64,000 nucleotides of DNA from Umbelopsis ramanniana AG. Lineage: Eukaryota; Mucoromycota; Umbelopsidomycetes; Umbelopsidales; Umbelopsidaceae. A program made the translations under genes and the position numbers. Shown here one piece after another: positions 1 through 10,046 of this stretch. The notes beneath the pieces were generated by a model. The model was not told the DNA's origin. It did no database searches and saw only the letters and a list, made by a program, of their open reading frames with translations. Every line of letters begins with the position of its first letter. Position 1 is the stretch's first letter. Location of the stretch: assembly GCF_025399195.1 (NCBI RefSeq), contig NW_026252094.1, forward strand, positions 124,001 to 188,000. Reading direction: 5' to 3'.

Positions 1-373
1 GTGTACATTAGCAACCGTGTTTTTATCTACTCATAGATTACCAATCCATCATTTTCACACTGATTAAAAAAACGAAAAAAGGTTTGGATGCCATCAAAGA
101 TATTTTGATATTCTATAGGTTTACTCGCACATGGAGAGAACTGTGCTTTATAACTCTTTACGATAGATGTAGGAGGATGATTTGAAACAATTGCTCGAGA
201 TACAATTAGAAGAAGTAGAAGTGTTGGATGAAGAGGTTAGCATAAAGTGGTAAGGAGGATATGTACAGATCAGAACCAAAGATTGTTGAGCTTTTTTTTT
301 TTTTGAAAAAGAAAATGGGAGTTAAAAGAGAATTATGCTTGAAAAACAAAATGGGGATTTCTTGATAATCGCT
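1..373. other. 3' flank of eEF3
   Basis: No gene is seen here. This is the region downstream of the minus-strand eEF3 gene. A run of 13 T at 292-304 (A-run in the sense of the eEF3 transcript) lies about 70 nt past its stop codon and probably falls in or near the 3'UTR and polyadenylation region. Confidence 0.5.
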
Positions 374-3300
374 TTACTCGTCTTCGTCTGACCAGACTTC
401 CTCACCACGCTTGCGACGCTCCATACGGTCCTTCTTCTTCTTTCGGAGTTCCTTGGAGGTAAGCTTGACCTTTCTAACGGTCTTGACAGTGTTACCAGTA
501 GCATCGACTTGGTCCTCTTCGTCCTTCTCGGCGACAGCAGTGGTACCGTTACCAGTGACCCAGTTGTGTCCGGAAGCCATAAGCTGACCGTTGTCGACCT
601 TCCAGACTTCAGTGCAAAGTTCCTCAGAGAATTCACGGTTGTGAGTAACGATAACGACACCACCACCGTATTCCTTAATGGCGGAAGCGAGACCACCAAG
701 AGAGTCACGATCAAGATAATTAGTAGGTTCGTCAAGAACCAACATGTGGGGCTTGTTCCACATAGCAGCACCAATGACGAGCTTGACCTTTTGACCACCA
801 GAAAGACCACGGATACGAGAGTGAGTGGCGAATTCGGGTTCAAGACCAACTTCAGCCAAGTGCTTTTCGATTTCCTTGGCAGTCAAGGGACGGTTAAGAC
901 CGAGCTTGGCGGCTTCAGCAGCATCGCATTCAGCGATCTTCTTGGAGAAACCCATTTCCTCGAGCTTGTGACGGGGCATCCAGGTGTTCTCAACAGAGGA
1001 CTTGCCAACCCAAGAAACTTCGTATTCGTAAGATTGCTTGAGCTTACGACGACCAACGAGCTCCTCAACGACACGCTTCTCACCATCGATGATGTGGACA
1101 GCGTTCATGGCCTTCTCTTCTTCTTCGTTGATTTGACGATCAACCTTGTCGAGTTCTTCACGATCTTCACCAGTAGCGTAACGCCATTGGATATACTGGT
1201 TAGGAGTGGAATCCAAGTGCTTTTCAATATGGTGGAAAGCGTGTTGAGCGACGTAGGCAATACGCAAGTTAGGATGCTTCCAGACGACACCGCTGTTGGC
1301 TTCCATCTCACCAGTCAAAAGCTTGATGAGAGTAGACTTTCCGGCACCGTTGGGACCAATGACGGCAACACGGGAAGAGAGAGAGCACTGCATGGTAATA
1401 CCAGTCAATTGCTTGCGGTCAGTACCGGGGTACTGGAAGTCACAGTCCTTCATCTTCAAGATGGCACGTTCCTTGGTCTTGATACCCTCAAGGAAACCGG
1501 GTTCAGGGAAACGGAAAGCGAAAGCAGCATCCTGGAGAGAGTAGTAGGAAGCAGCCTCAGGGACCTTCTTGACGAATTCGGTCAAGTTACCTCTGTAACG
1601 CTTGAGCTTGTAGTTCTTTTCATAATGGATAATGTCGGTACAGCACTTGTCAAGGAAACCAGAGTCGTGGGAAACGATCATGGAGGTGACAGTCTTAAGA
1701 CCGAGAAGGTAGTTCTCCAACCAGGCGACGTTGACAACATCCAAATGGTTAGTAGGTTCGTCAAGCAACAAGATATCAGCGTTCTTAAGCATAGCACGGG
1801 CAAGAGCGAGCTTCATCTTCCAACCACCGGAAAGAGCACCAATGGGCTTGCTGGAGATCATCTCATCAGAGAAACCATATTCCTTAAGAATCTTGGTGAC
1901 GGTGACGGGATCCTTGGTCTCAACACCTTCGTCAGCAAGGACGAAGTCAACAATAGGAGTATCAGCTTCGGAACCATCAATATCGTGCTCGACATAGACA
2001 GTCTTAAGCTCAGACTTGGGAGGGAAACCTTCAACTTGTTCGTTGGCGATAGCACGCATAAGAGTGGACTTTCCGGAACCGTTGGCACCGCAAAGACCGT
2101 AACGTCTACCACGCTTGAGACGGAGGGAGGTACGGTTAAGCAAAATCTTGGCACCATAAGCAAGGGAGAACTCGCAGTTGCAAAGATCTTCACCCTCATC
2201 ATCATCTTCTTCAACATCCTTCTCAGCAACAGCCTCCTCGCACTTGGCAAGGAAAGAGTCAGCAAGAATGGTGGCATCGTCCTGGGACAAGAAAGCGGCA
2301 GCATAAGGAGTGACGTTGACAACCCATTCGTTCTTTTGGAATTCTTGAACGTTGGTCATGGCAATGGCGAGCTTGCCAATGTAGTCAACCTCAACCTGGA
2401 AGAAAGCATCATATTCGGTAGGCAAAAGTTCCTTGAGACCGGCAACGATGGCATCAGCCTTCTGCTCAGGGGTCTTGGTCCATTCCTTGGGGGTACCAAC
2501 ACGTTGAAGGGTGGCAAGAGCCTTCTCAACAACGGAACGGCACTCAGGATCAGCAACGATCTCGTGAGTGTGCTCGAGACCGGGCAAAAGAAGAGGCAAG
2601 AAAGGAGCGGCGACATTGGGGTCATCGACAAGCTTGGACATGTTGTCAATAATCAAAGCAGACTTGCGCTTGATGGGAGTAGCACGCTCGTTCAAACCAC
2701 GGGCCAAAAGGGGAACCATGATGGACAAGGTAGCAGAGTCGACTTCCTGGACGAAAGTGGTGGCACCGAGCAAGTGAATGGTCTCAGGGACGTTCTCAGG
2801 CTTGTTGATACAAGCAATGACAGCGGGAATGAAACGTTCAATATCCTTGTTGTCAGCGAGGGAGCAGACATTGCCCATGGTGGCAGTGGCAGCCTTCTTG
2901 ACCTCAGCCTTGGTATCCCACATGCAGTCAGAGATGGAGGGAACAATCTGGGGAATGCAGGAGTGGACTTGCTTGGGAGCAACCTTAACGAGCTCATCAA
3001 TGATGGTCAAGGTAAGGAACTTGGTGGGCCACTTCTTGGAGTTGGTAAGACCTTCCAAAATAGCAGGGATCATGGTAAGAACAGCGAAGGGAGAGACAGT
3101 CTTGATAAGATCCTTGGCAGCCTCAGCAGCATCGTTCTTGACAGCGACTTGCTTGTCAGCTTGGAGCTCAAGAAGTTGGGGAAGGAAGTTAAGCAAGAAA
3201 GGCTCAGCTTGACGGTCAACGCTCTTGTGGGTAAGAGCCTTGATCAAGGCAACACCAGCTTGACGAGCAGCAGGGGCCTTCTTGTTGTTCAAGTTAGCAG

Positions 3301-3538
3301 TGATGGCATCCAAGATACCATAAAGCTTAAGAGAAAGGACGCCGTGAGTGTTGATAAAGCTGGCCAACTCCTCGGCGGCAGAGTAACGGTCAGCATCGGC
3401 AGAAGCAGCAGTGAGCTTTTGGAGAAGCTCCTGAACCTGCTTGGACTCGACCTCGCCGGGGTTAGTGGAGATGGACAAGGCGGCCATCTTCTTGGTAGGG
3501 ATTTCGGAAGCCTGAGTGTTGTTAGCGACGGCAGGCAT
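374..3538 (-). CDS. TEF3: translation elongation factor 3 (eEF3)
   Basis: This is the fungal ribosome-bound ATPase that helps release E-site tRNA and promotes eEF1A-dependent tRNA delivery in the cytosol. The protein is 1054 aa in one exon (yeast is 1044). An N-terminal HEAT-repeat region spans about residues 35-330. ABC domain 1 has Walker A GANGSGKST at 484-492, signature LSGGW at 569 and Walker B LLLDEP near 590. ABC domain 2 has Walker A GPNGAGKST at 728-736, signature LSGGQ at 912 and Walker B LVLDEP near 933. A chromodomain-like insert (about 828-860, RRKLKQSYEYEVSW) sits inside ABC2 and looks about 14 residues shorter than my recollection of the yeast one. The Lys/Arg-rich C-terminus (LRKKKKDRMERRKR) ends in an acidic tail, as in the family. 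The ATG at 3536-3538 begins MPAVANNTQ; a second Met at residue 18 is less likely. Codon choice is extremely biased: no TTA, CTA or TCA codons occur over about 1,000 codons. Confidence 0.98.
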   Translation of the reverse strand: MPAVANNTQASEIPTKKMAALSISTNPGEVESKQVQELLQKLTAASADADRYSAAEELASFINTHGVLSLKLYGILDAITANLNNKKAPAARQAGVALIKALTHKSVDRQAEPFLLNFLPQLLELQADKQVAVKNDAAEAAKDLIKTVSPFAVLTMIPAILEGLTNSKKWPTKFLTLTIIDELVKVAPKQVHSCIPQIVPSISDCMWDTKAEVKKAATATMGNVCSLADNKDIERFIPAVIACINKPENVPETIHLLGATTFVQEVDSATLSIMVPLLARGLNERATPIKRKSALIIDNMSKLVDDPNVAAPFLPLLLPGLEHTHEIVADPECRSVVEKALATLQRVGTPKEWTKTPEQKADAIVAGLKELLPTEYDAFFQVEVDYIGKLAIAMTNVQEFQKNEWVVNVTPYAAAFLSQDDATILADSFLAKCEEAVAEKDVEEDDDEGEDLCNCEFSLAYGAKILLNRTSLRLKRGRRYGLCGANGSGKSTLMRAIANEQVEGFPPKSELKTVYVEHDIDGSEADTPIVDFVLADEGVETKDPVTVTKILKEYGFSDEMISSKPIGALSGGWKMKLALARAMLKNADILLLDEPTNHLDVVNVAWLENYLLGLKTVTSMIVSHDSGFLDKCCTDIIHYEKNYKLKRYRGNLTEFVKKVPEAASYYSLQDAAFAFRFPEPGFLEGIKTKERAILKMKDCDFQYPGTDRKQLTGITMQCSLSSRVAVIGPNGAGKSTLIKLLTGEMEANSGVVWKHPNLRIAYVAQHAFHHIEKHLDSTPNQYIQWRYATGEDREELDKVDRQINEEEEKAMNAVHIIDGEKRVVEELVGRRKLKQSYEYEVSWVGKSSVENTWMPRHKLEEMGFSKKIAECDAAEAAKLGLNRPLTAKEIEKHLAEVGLEPEFATHSRIRGLSGGQKVKLVIGAAMWNKPHMLVLDEPTNYLDRDSLGGLASAIKEYGGGVVIVTHNREFSEELCTEVWKVDNGQLMASGHNWVTGNGTTAVAEKDEEDQVDATGNTVKTVRKVKLTSKELRKKKKDRMERRKRGEEVWSDEDE

Positions 3539-4422
3539 GGCGAGGGAGGGAGTAGGAAAGGGGGGAAAAAGTAAAGAAGTACGTCCAGGGGACGAAAAAA
3601 AAAATTATATTTTAAAAATTTTTCGTTGCCGTTGCAACCAATCATATTGCATTATCTGATTAACTTGAGACGTCACAGCCTGGATCAATCGAAGCCGCTC
3701 TAAGCCAGTGACGTCAAATTTTGGTCTTTGAAAAACTTGTACTGGCTTACTTCCCTCCCCCCACACTGTCTCAGAAAAACAAGTACTTTGGGCCCGTAGC
3801 TTAAATGTCTGTGATATGCTTTCATGAAAGCCTTTCGGTTTGGGGGAAAACCCTATCATTACACCCAGCACACGGAACAAATACAGACGGTGATTGGGTG
3901 GCGGAAGTCATGTGTACCGTGTGTGAAGGAGAGCTTTCATGGGAGGGGGTCGGTTATCATAGAGAGAGCTTCAATCGCTATTGCTTACAAATCTATGTTG
4001 GTCCACTGTATGTGACAATCCAATTAGAGCTGTTTCGCCGAAACCCTCAAAGCAAAGCAAGTAATTTTAGTGACCGGTACACTCTCCAGATTGGTATGGT
4101 TCGGACGGGGTACGAGCCAATTAAACTGAACGCCCGTCGTCTCTATTAGCTACAGTACCAATCACAATGAATTGAAACAACCGTGAATACTGCGGTTCAG
4201 CTTAAGCAACCTATCAGCTCAAACAGCCATACCAGCTTAAACAGCCATAATAAACCCTCCTTCCTCAGCTTTAAAAAAATCATAGTCTTTGGAGCACTGA
4301 GTAATGGGATCACACGACTTCCCTAAACGAGACACACTTTTCCGATGTTTTGGCTTGGGTTTATTATTGAATGGTGATAATGAGTTGGTTGGGTGAGGTC
4401 GTTTTCTATATGCGTTGTAATT
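3539..4422. other. intergenic: eEF3 promoter and spacer
   Basis: This 884-bp stretch holds the eEF3 promoter on its left. An AT-rich block at about 3597-3620 carries a TATA-like sequence when read on the minus strand. The CRE-like sites are listed separately. Right of 3800 I see only short unsupported open frames and no recognisable gene. Confidence 0.5.
3669..3716. promoter_or_regulatory. pair of CRE/ATF-like sites upstream of eEF3
   Basis: GACGTCAC at 3669-3676 and the perfect palindrome TGACGTCA at 3709-3716 lie about 130-180 bp upstream of the eEF3 ATG. TGACGTCA is the classical binding site of CREB/ATF-type bZIP factors. Their role here is inferred from sequence and position only. Confidence 0.45.
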
Positions 4423-6256
4423 TTATCCTAAGCTCCATAAGCGACTGAGATCGGCAAACGAAATGGCAGCATGAGGGTTGCCGCAATTGGGAGCTTTGTC
4501 TTTTCGGTCCGGACGAGGCATGCTGTAGGTAGCTCTGTCAACGTTACTGTGGAATGCAGCAAGCTTACCATAGCCTTGTGGGCTGATAACACGATAGGTG
4601 GTGCTAGCTAGGAGCCAGTTTTCAATCACAGCACTGTTGATTCCAGCCACCTTCTCTTCCTCCGTTTCAATATGTGGTTCGGTAATATTAATATACTTGG
4701 CCACTTGATTGGGTTCAAGATGTTCAATGGGTAAGCCGGTGGTCAAGATTGTGGCGTCTTCGTTGCCTAAGTATTTAAGCTGCATAGCTGGATCGTCGTT
4801 CAAAGCCATCATTTCATCTCGGAGCTTGGACGAGTCGGTGATCAGGAAGTAGATCACTCGCTTGTGGTGAGGCTTGCGATAAGCTTCGGTGAGTTGATTA
4901 GCGCAGGTCAAGAAGTAGGAATAGCTGTCAACCGTAAGTTCATCATCCTGGGGGTTGACGATTTGGTTGTCTCCTGTTCTGATTTGAATGCCGACACTGA
5001 AGATGCTGTCAAGTTCTAATAAGTTCTTGTAGGCATCGATAAATCGTCGGGAGCCAATGGTAGGCTTGAATAGAAAGTCGGTTAAGCAACCAAAGGCATT
5101 TTCAGGCGTGAGACCCATTTTGTGCAAAATGTCGGGATAAATATCAGAAGATTCAAAAGTGTGAATGATATAACCTCGGTTGGATCGAACTTCAACCAAC
5201 GAGCTTGGCCACAAGTCTGAAAGATTTTGAGTTCGGCCCTCGGGGAAGATTTTGGTTTCCATGGTAGCCCATTTAGCATTGAGCAAATCGACATGTTCAT
5301 TGGTAAGGTATGCATCGTCGGGTGGGTTGGTGAATAGTTCTTCCATGGTATCCATATCATAGTGCCAGTTGATGTGAGGCTTTTCGAACAAAATATCCAA
5401 TGAAAATGGATTTTCACCGTCCCAGTAAGCAAAATAGGCTTTATCGGTCATTAAGGCATGGAAGAAAGTAGAAATCATGCCTATCTCACCAAAAAGTAAT
5501 TTAATGAGTATCCAGATCAATGGTCATCCTGGAAAATGATGGGCCACTTACCACTCATGCGATCAGCTAATCCTCCACAACCACGGTTACCATTGGTGGC
5601 CACTTGAATACACTTGTATACAATGTATTGAGGCTTGTCTTGCTCTCGCAACATGTCATAACTGTGCGTTTGCAAAGCCTCCAACTGTTCTAGGCGCTTC
5701 TTGTGAAGGGCGATATAACTATTCTGCCAGTTGCCACATTCTCCGTTGAGGTTGTACTTATAAGGGGGGTTAGCTGAGTTTAGTACACGCCATCCTTGGC
5801 AGTACTGGTCATAATCATCTTCAGGCACAGCAGATAGAATATCCAATATAGTGTAATGAGGGGAGGTAGGAGTGTAACTGCCATCTTCAGATTTTGGTAG
5901 AGCCAGTGATGAAGGTAGGGTACATTTGCCTTGGGTTGCTGGCATTTCATAGTCACCGGTGCCTGCTTCAACAGGTTTATCGGCATCACTTTTGTGGTCT
6001 GGTACTGAGTATGCAACATCGTTATCTTCAGCATATTGTATATCTGTATGGCCTGTATGGAGAAAATGGTTATTGACATTGTCTGCTCTGCCGTGACCAT
6101 CTCTACAAATGGCATACCTGTATAGAACATGGATGAAAAAGCCAAGATGACAATGGCAGCCATGCTAAGGACGGTCAATGCCTTTGCACACTGGTATTTC
6201 AGAGCCATCCCGGTGAAGTCACCTCCTCGGCCCAGACGTTGGTAATCGGGAGCCAT
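4423..6256 (-). CDS. putative fucosyltransferase-like type II membrane glycosyltransferase (3 exons)
   Basis: Exons on the minus strand are 6118-6256, 5552-6052 and 4423-5480. The introns 6053-6117 (65 nt, GTATGC..ACAG) and 5481-5551 (71 nt, GTAAGT..ATAG) keep the frame and give 565 aa. The ATG at 6256 is used because no upstream ATG is in frame. A short cytosolic tail is followed by one membrane anchor (AKALTVLSMAAIVILAFSSM), a hydrophilic stem and a luminal catalytic region. The second splice rebuilds CGGLADRMSGMISTFFHALM, which resembles the 'GLGNR..' start of GT37-type fucosyltransferases. GIQIRTGD, about 200 residues later, resembles the nucleotide-sugar motif of the fucosyltransferase superfamily. 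The likely role is Golgi transfer of L-fucose to cell-wall polysaccharide or glycan. The exact GT family and acceptor cannot be fixed from sequence alone; another GT-B transferase is possible. Confidence 0.68.
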
Positions 6257-8222
6257 GGCGAGATGAGAAGAGAGATAACAGTCGCTGCTGGGATATTGAT
6301 GGCTTGCTACCACCTTTTTTTTTTTTTAGATTTTTGCGGCCGCTATAATGATTGGGCATTTCCATAAACGGAATATCAAATGAAACCATAACAGCTTCGC
6401 TTAGGGCTCGCGCTCAATTGTTCGTAAAGCAATCAGCCACCCGCGATGATCGCATTGTTTACTGAATCCCGCATTTTCCCTTATCCTCTGTGCACTTCAG
6501 ATTCCATTCTACTGAAGTTTTTTGGATGTAGGGTCACATAGCGCGCTAACATTGATTTAGCAATATGTCTATGACAACACTTTCAGGAGTTCAGTCTCCT
6601 ATGCAGATCCTTTAATTTCCTTCTATCCATGGTAAACCCTGGTAAATGTATTTATTAATCCTAGCTGGTCACGTACGACTCCCAACTCAGGTCACCGAAA
6701 GTTAAGAATGTTGCCTGCAGCGTCACTGTTTACAGTTGATAAGCCCTCCCGAAAATGTGGGCAACAAACTTTATGTTCAAATCTGTGGGTTTATCGTATA
6801 CTTCATTCTTACTAATATGGTCGTCGGCACTTCTCCAAGGTCAGTAACTAAGTGCCAGGCGCCACCGGTAGCAGTGACGTCTATATCCCTACCATCTTTG
6901 TCGCAATGGGCTCAACTTCTTCATAGTCGGCAGTCAGTTATTCATCCTTTTCTTCAGCCTCGAGATAGGTTAAGCCAAGGTTTTCATGCAGGTTTAAGAA
7001 TTGGGTAATGATCATTAGAAGAATTTTCTGTTGGAATGGCTTTGCTGTGTCTCTGAATAACTCTGAGCCCTACTTGCTTGTGGAATCAACGAATGAAAAT
7101 CCTCCTCTATATGGCAATTTTGACAAACCATGCAATTTCCTCCTGAATATCCCGGGAACTCTCACTTTCCTTTGAACGGACCAGACAGTCAGAACCTAAA
7201 ATGACAACCCAAAAATTCTTTGCTTACCGGTATGAAGTAGTAGCGAAGAACAAAGTAGTACATAACATAGTGCTAAGATCCCTGTGGTATTGGAAAACAG
7301 TATGATATAACCTGATTTCCGTATTTTTGACTATCCCAAAATCAAAAAAAAAAATTCAACTGACTTCCTCCGCCTTAATCGCCAATGCCTGGCATTGACT
7401 GCATTACCAAAATTCAAACGCCATTTTGTAGAAAAACATGGCAAGGAGAACAAGCCTATTTCGAATGGCTGTCTATGCTAGTGAGGAAGCTGAGGCAATT
7501 GTAAATACGCTGGTAACCATCTAGTCCCTGACAAAATTTGTGTAGGTTGTTGCTCTCCGCGCAAAATTTAGTTCGATGCTCCTTTGAAAGCGCGCGCGGC
7601 CGAATTTTCCGTGAGAAGTTTAGTACAAGTAACAACCACCCTACGATAAAATTTGCCAATGCATCGTATTATGAGAAAAGCTTAGTTCACACAGGATGTC
7701 ATGGAAGGAACGATGACGATCTATGTAAAGTTATTTTGTTATTTATAGATTGTAAACACTTGTGATTAGAAGTCAAACTTTTGCATTGCTGAGTTCCAGT
7801 GATGGAAAGGGCTGTATAAATGGCTCTACTTACCTCTCATACTTTCTGACCAAATCGATTGAAAGCTGTTTCAGGAGTAAAGGTTGGAGGAAATCCATCA
7901 TCATGTTGCATAGTTATAGTACATACAAATGGTTTGCGATTGAACATGATGGTATAAATGTTATTGGGACTGAATGTAACTGAGCTATCTTATGCTATAG
8001 AATATGAAAACTTTGTCCTAAAGATTCGATGTTTATCTCAAAATGATAATGATAGCTTATGCTTTACTGTAATGATTGAATATATAACAAGTTCTCTGTG
8101 TTGGCATGGAGACTTGAGTTTCATATGTCGGATCGTCGGTTGTATCGACACTCGCGAAATTTTCTGATTATTCCGCACCAATTTGCATTTCCTAGCTGTC
8201 ATTATGATCAAATATTTCATTT
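6257..8222. other. intergenic, no gene recognised
   Basis: About 2.0 kb of AT-rich DNA. A run of 11 T lies 60-70 nt upstream of the fucosyltransferase-like ATG. Open frames are short (90 codons or fewer), mutually overlapping and without recognisable protein signal. Confidence 0.5.
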
Positions 8223-9524
8223 CTATGCACTTTGGTTGACAGTGGCATGAGAGTACTTCTGAAAGGAATGCAGGCTTTCATCTTGTGAAATGGCAAACAC
8301 TACCCCTTCAATAGCAGCCTCAATATCCATAGTATATTTCGTATGTTTGGTGAACTGCAACTCAGATCTCCATTGATCAGACGTTTTGGCAGCCACCTGC
8401 TTCAACTGTAATATCCAACGATTCCATTCCGTTTCCTTTGCTAATAGACTTTGATAGACATCCTCATTGACAGCACCTGTTAGTAGAGATACTGCCGATA
8501 AAGCAGCAGCTCTGTTGTTTGCGACAATAGTAGTAACATATTTCGTTCCGCTTTCTGTTTGGATCAACCTTCCTACTGTGTCGTTCAAATCATATGAAGA
8601 ATAGAGAAAATTTGCAATGTAACCGATAAGATACGATAGCAACAGAAGTGCTTGCGTAGCTGGTAAAGCTTGGGGTATAACAAATAGCTGAGCAAGCGTA
8701 AGAATGTGAATCGAGACGCATATAACACCAAGTGAAGTTGATGATTTTGGCTTTAATTCAAGTTTCGTTTTGGTGATACAGTTTACATCGTTCTCTTCTC
8801 CAACTAAAAGTTTAAGATGATTACTGCCGTTTGATAAAAGTCCTAGACCAACAGGTATGTCGACATTGGTGGACGCATATTTCGAAACCTTCAAACCACC
8901 TGACGAAAGCGCTTTTGTCAACGCAAAAGTACAAGCGCTTAGGAGTGACATGACAGCAAAGGCGTAGAAGTCTCCAATGTAGTATATGACACAGTGGATG
9001 CAAATGGTTGCCACCGACGCGACAAGCGAAATGAATGTCTGATGATGGGTGAAAGTATTTTGTATGACATCTCCATTTTGGTATCCTCCTTTTACATGAT
9101 AAACATCGACAGTACATTGCGTACTGCTACGTTGACTGTTGATTCTGATAACGTTGCGTTGATCACTATTGTCTTTCTGCAATAAATCAGGAATATTGCT
9201 ATAGGGCTTCATTTGTGTTCCGGATAAAAGGCCATAAAATACGTATTGAGAGCTCTGGGCTAGATCTAGCACAGTTGCTAAACTCTCTCGTTTGCCGGGA
9301 AAGAAACTTGTCCATAGTCTACCAGGAAGAGTCCTCCCAATTTTCTGTGCACTGACATATAGTCCGGTGATAGAATAAGCGAAAAGTCTGTTCTTGGAGC
9401 CAGCCAGAACGGCAGAGGTAATGCCATCCAACGATGATTGAAATAAGAGTATGATCAGGACCAAAGGTAAATCCAAATAAACCTTCGGCTCCCAATCCGT
9501 AAGACGTTCAGCCAATGTCATCAT
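8223..9524 (-). CDS. fungal multi-pass membrane protein of unknown function, paralogue A
   Basis: This is a 433-aa single-exon protein starting at tandem ATG codons (9519-9524). I do not recognise a named domain. It is a diverged, shorter relative of the genes at 10047 and 14238. Shared landmarks are IGRTLPG..W...FPGKR, a YSNIPD motif, an ITKTKLEL segment and paired hydrophobic segments in the middle (about 150-205) and again at about 265-315. Unlike its relatives it lacks the hydrophobic N-terminal extension and the PPGHGIF segment is altered to PVGLGLL. It is divergently transcribed from paralogue B, with about 520 bp between start codons, so a shared promoter is possible. The role is unknown; membrane location is inferred from hydrophobicity. 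Confidence 0.75.
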   Translation of the reverse strand: MMTLAERLTDWEPKVYLDLPLVLIILLFQSSLDGITSAVLAGSKNRLFAYSITGLYVSAQKIGRTLPGRLWTSFFPGKRESLATVLDLAQSSQYVFYGLLSGTQMKPYSNIPDLLQKDNSDQRNVIRINSQRSSTQCTVDVYHVKGGYQNGDVIQNTFTHHQTFISLVASVATICIHCVIYYIGDFYAFAVMSLLSACTFALTKALSSGGLKVSKYASTNVDIPVGLGLLSNGSNHLKLLVGEENDVNCITKTKLELKPKSSTSLGVICVSIHILTLAQLFVIPQALPATQALLLLSYLIGYIANFLYSSYDLNDTVGRLIQTESGTKYVTTIVANNRAAALSAVSLLTGAVNEDVYQSLLAKETEWNRWILQLKQVAAKTSDQWRSELQFTKHTKYTMDIEAAIEGVVFAISQDESLHSFQKYSHATVNQSA

Positions 9525-10046
9525 TTTTTTTTCAAGTCTAAAGCGGTTCTTGGAGCTACTGCCTAAGTTACAATGACTGGGGAATAATTAAAATGAATAG
9601 GTATTTATGTTGGATTTTCTGACCCGAAAAGTCATCCGATGTAACTGCGCGCTGTAAAAGGATTACCTTTGTCAACAAACCCCCATCTCAGCCCCTTGGT
9701 TTCTAGAAGGTGGTATAGAGTTCTTCTCTCCCCCACATCACCACCCAAATGGGTGATCAAGCAGTCTAGATCGCACAAGTGCTGAGCTTCCATTCTGAAC
9801 TTGAAAATGTAGCAGAGTAAGGAAGTTCCGTTTACCGCCAAAAGTATACGATGTTTACGTTGCACTGATGGTAGTACACGAATCAATCAAGTGGCTTCAA
9901 TAAATCGCAAGAGAGAGCGGCAGCAAAGGTTCAGCACAATAACGAACCATCCGTTTTAAATTTCTTGGCTTCTTTTTTTTCTTTTGCTCTTCTTTTTCTA
10001 TATCTTCACCGTTGTCTACATTGCTTCCTCTTTCACTACTTGCTCT
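9525..10046. other. divergent intergenic promoter region
   Basis: This 522-bp spacer lies between the start codons of two divergently transcribed paralogues. It should hold both promoters. A pyrimidine-rich block (about 9967-10045, plus strand) directly precedes the right-hand ATG, as is common in fungal 5' leaders. The in-frame stretch upstream of 10047 has no ATG and is treated as leader. Confidence 0.5.

Noticed and set aside
509-3574. Plus-strand frame of about 1,020 codons over eEF3
   Set aside because: It is the in-register complement of the eEF3 coding strand and exists because of codon bias. It lacks a proper ATG start and has no family resemblance.
3787-3860. GGGCCCGTAGCTTA stretch resembling the 5' part of a tRNA
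   Set aside because: No matching acceptor 3' strand, no anticodon stem and no B box follow.
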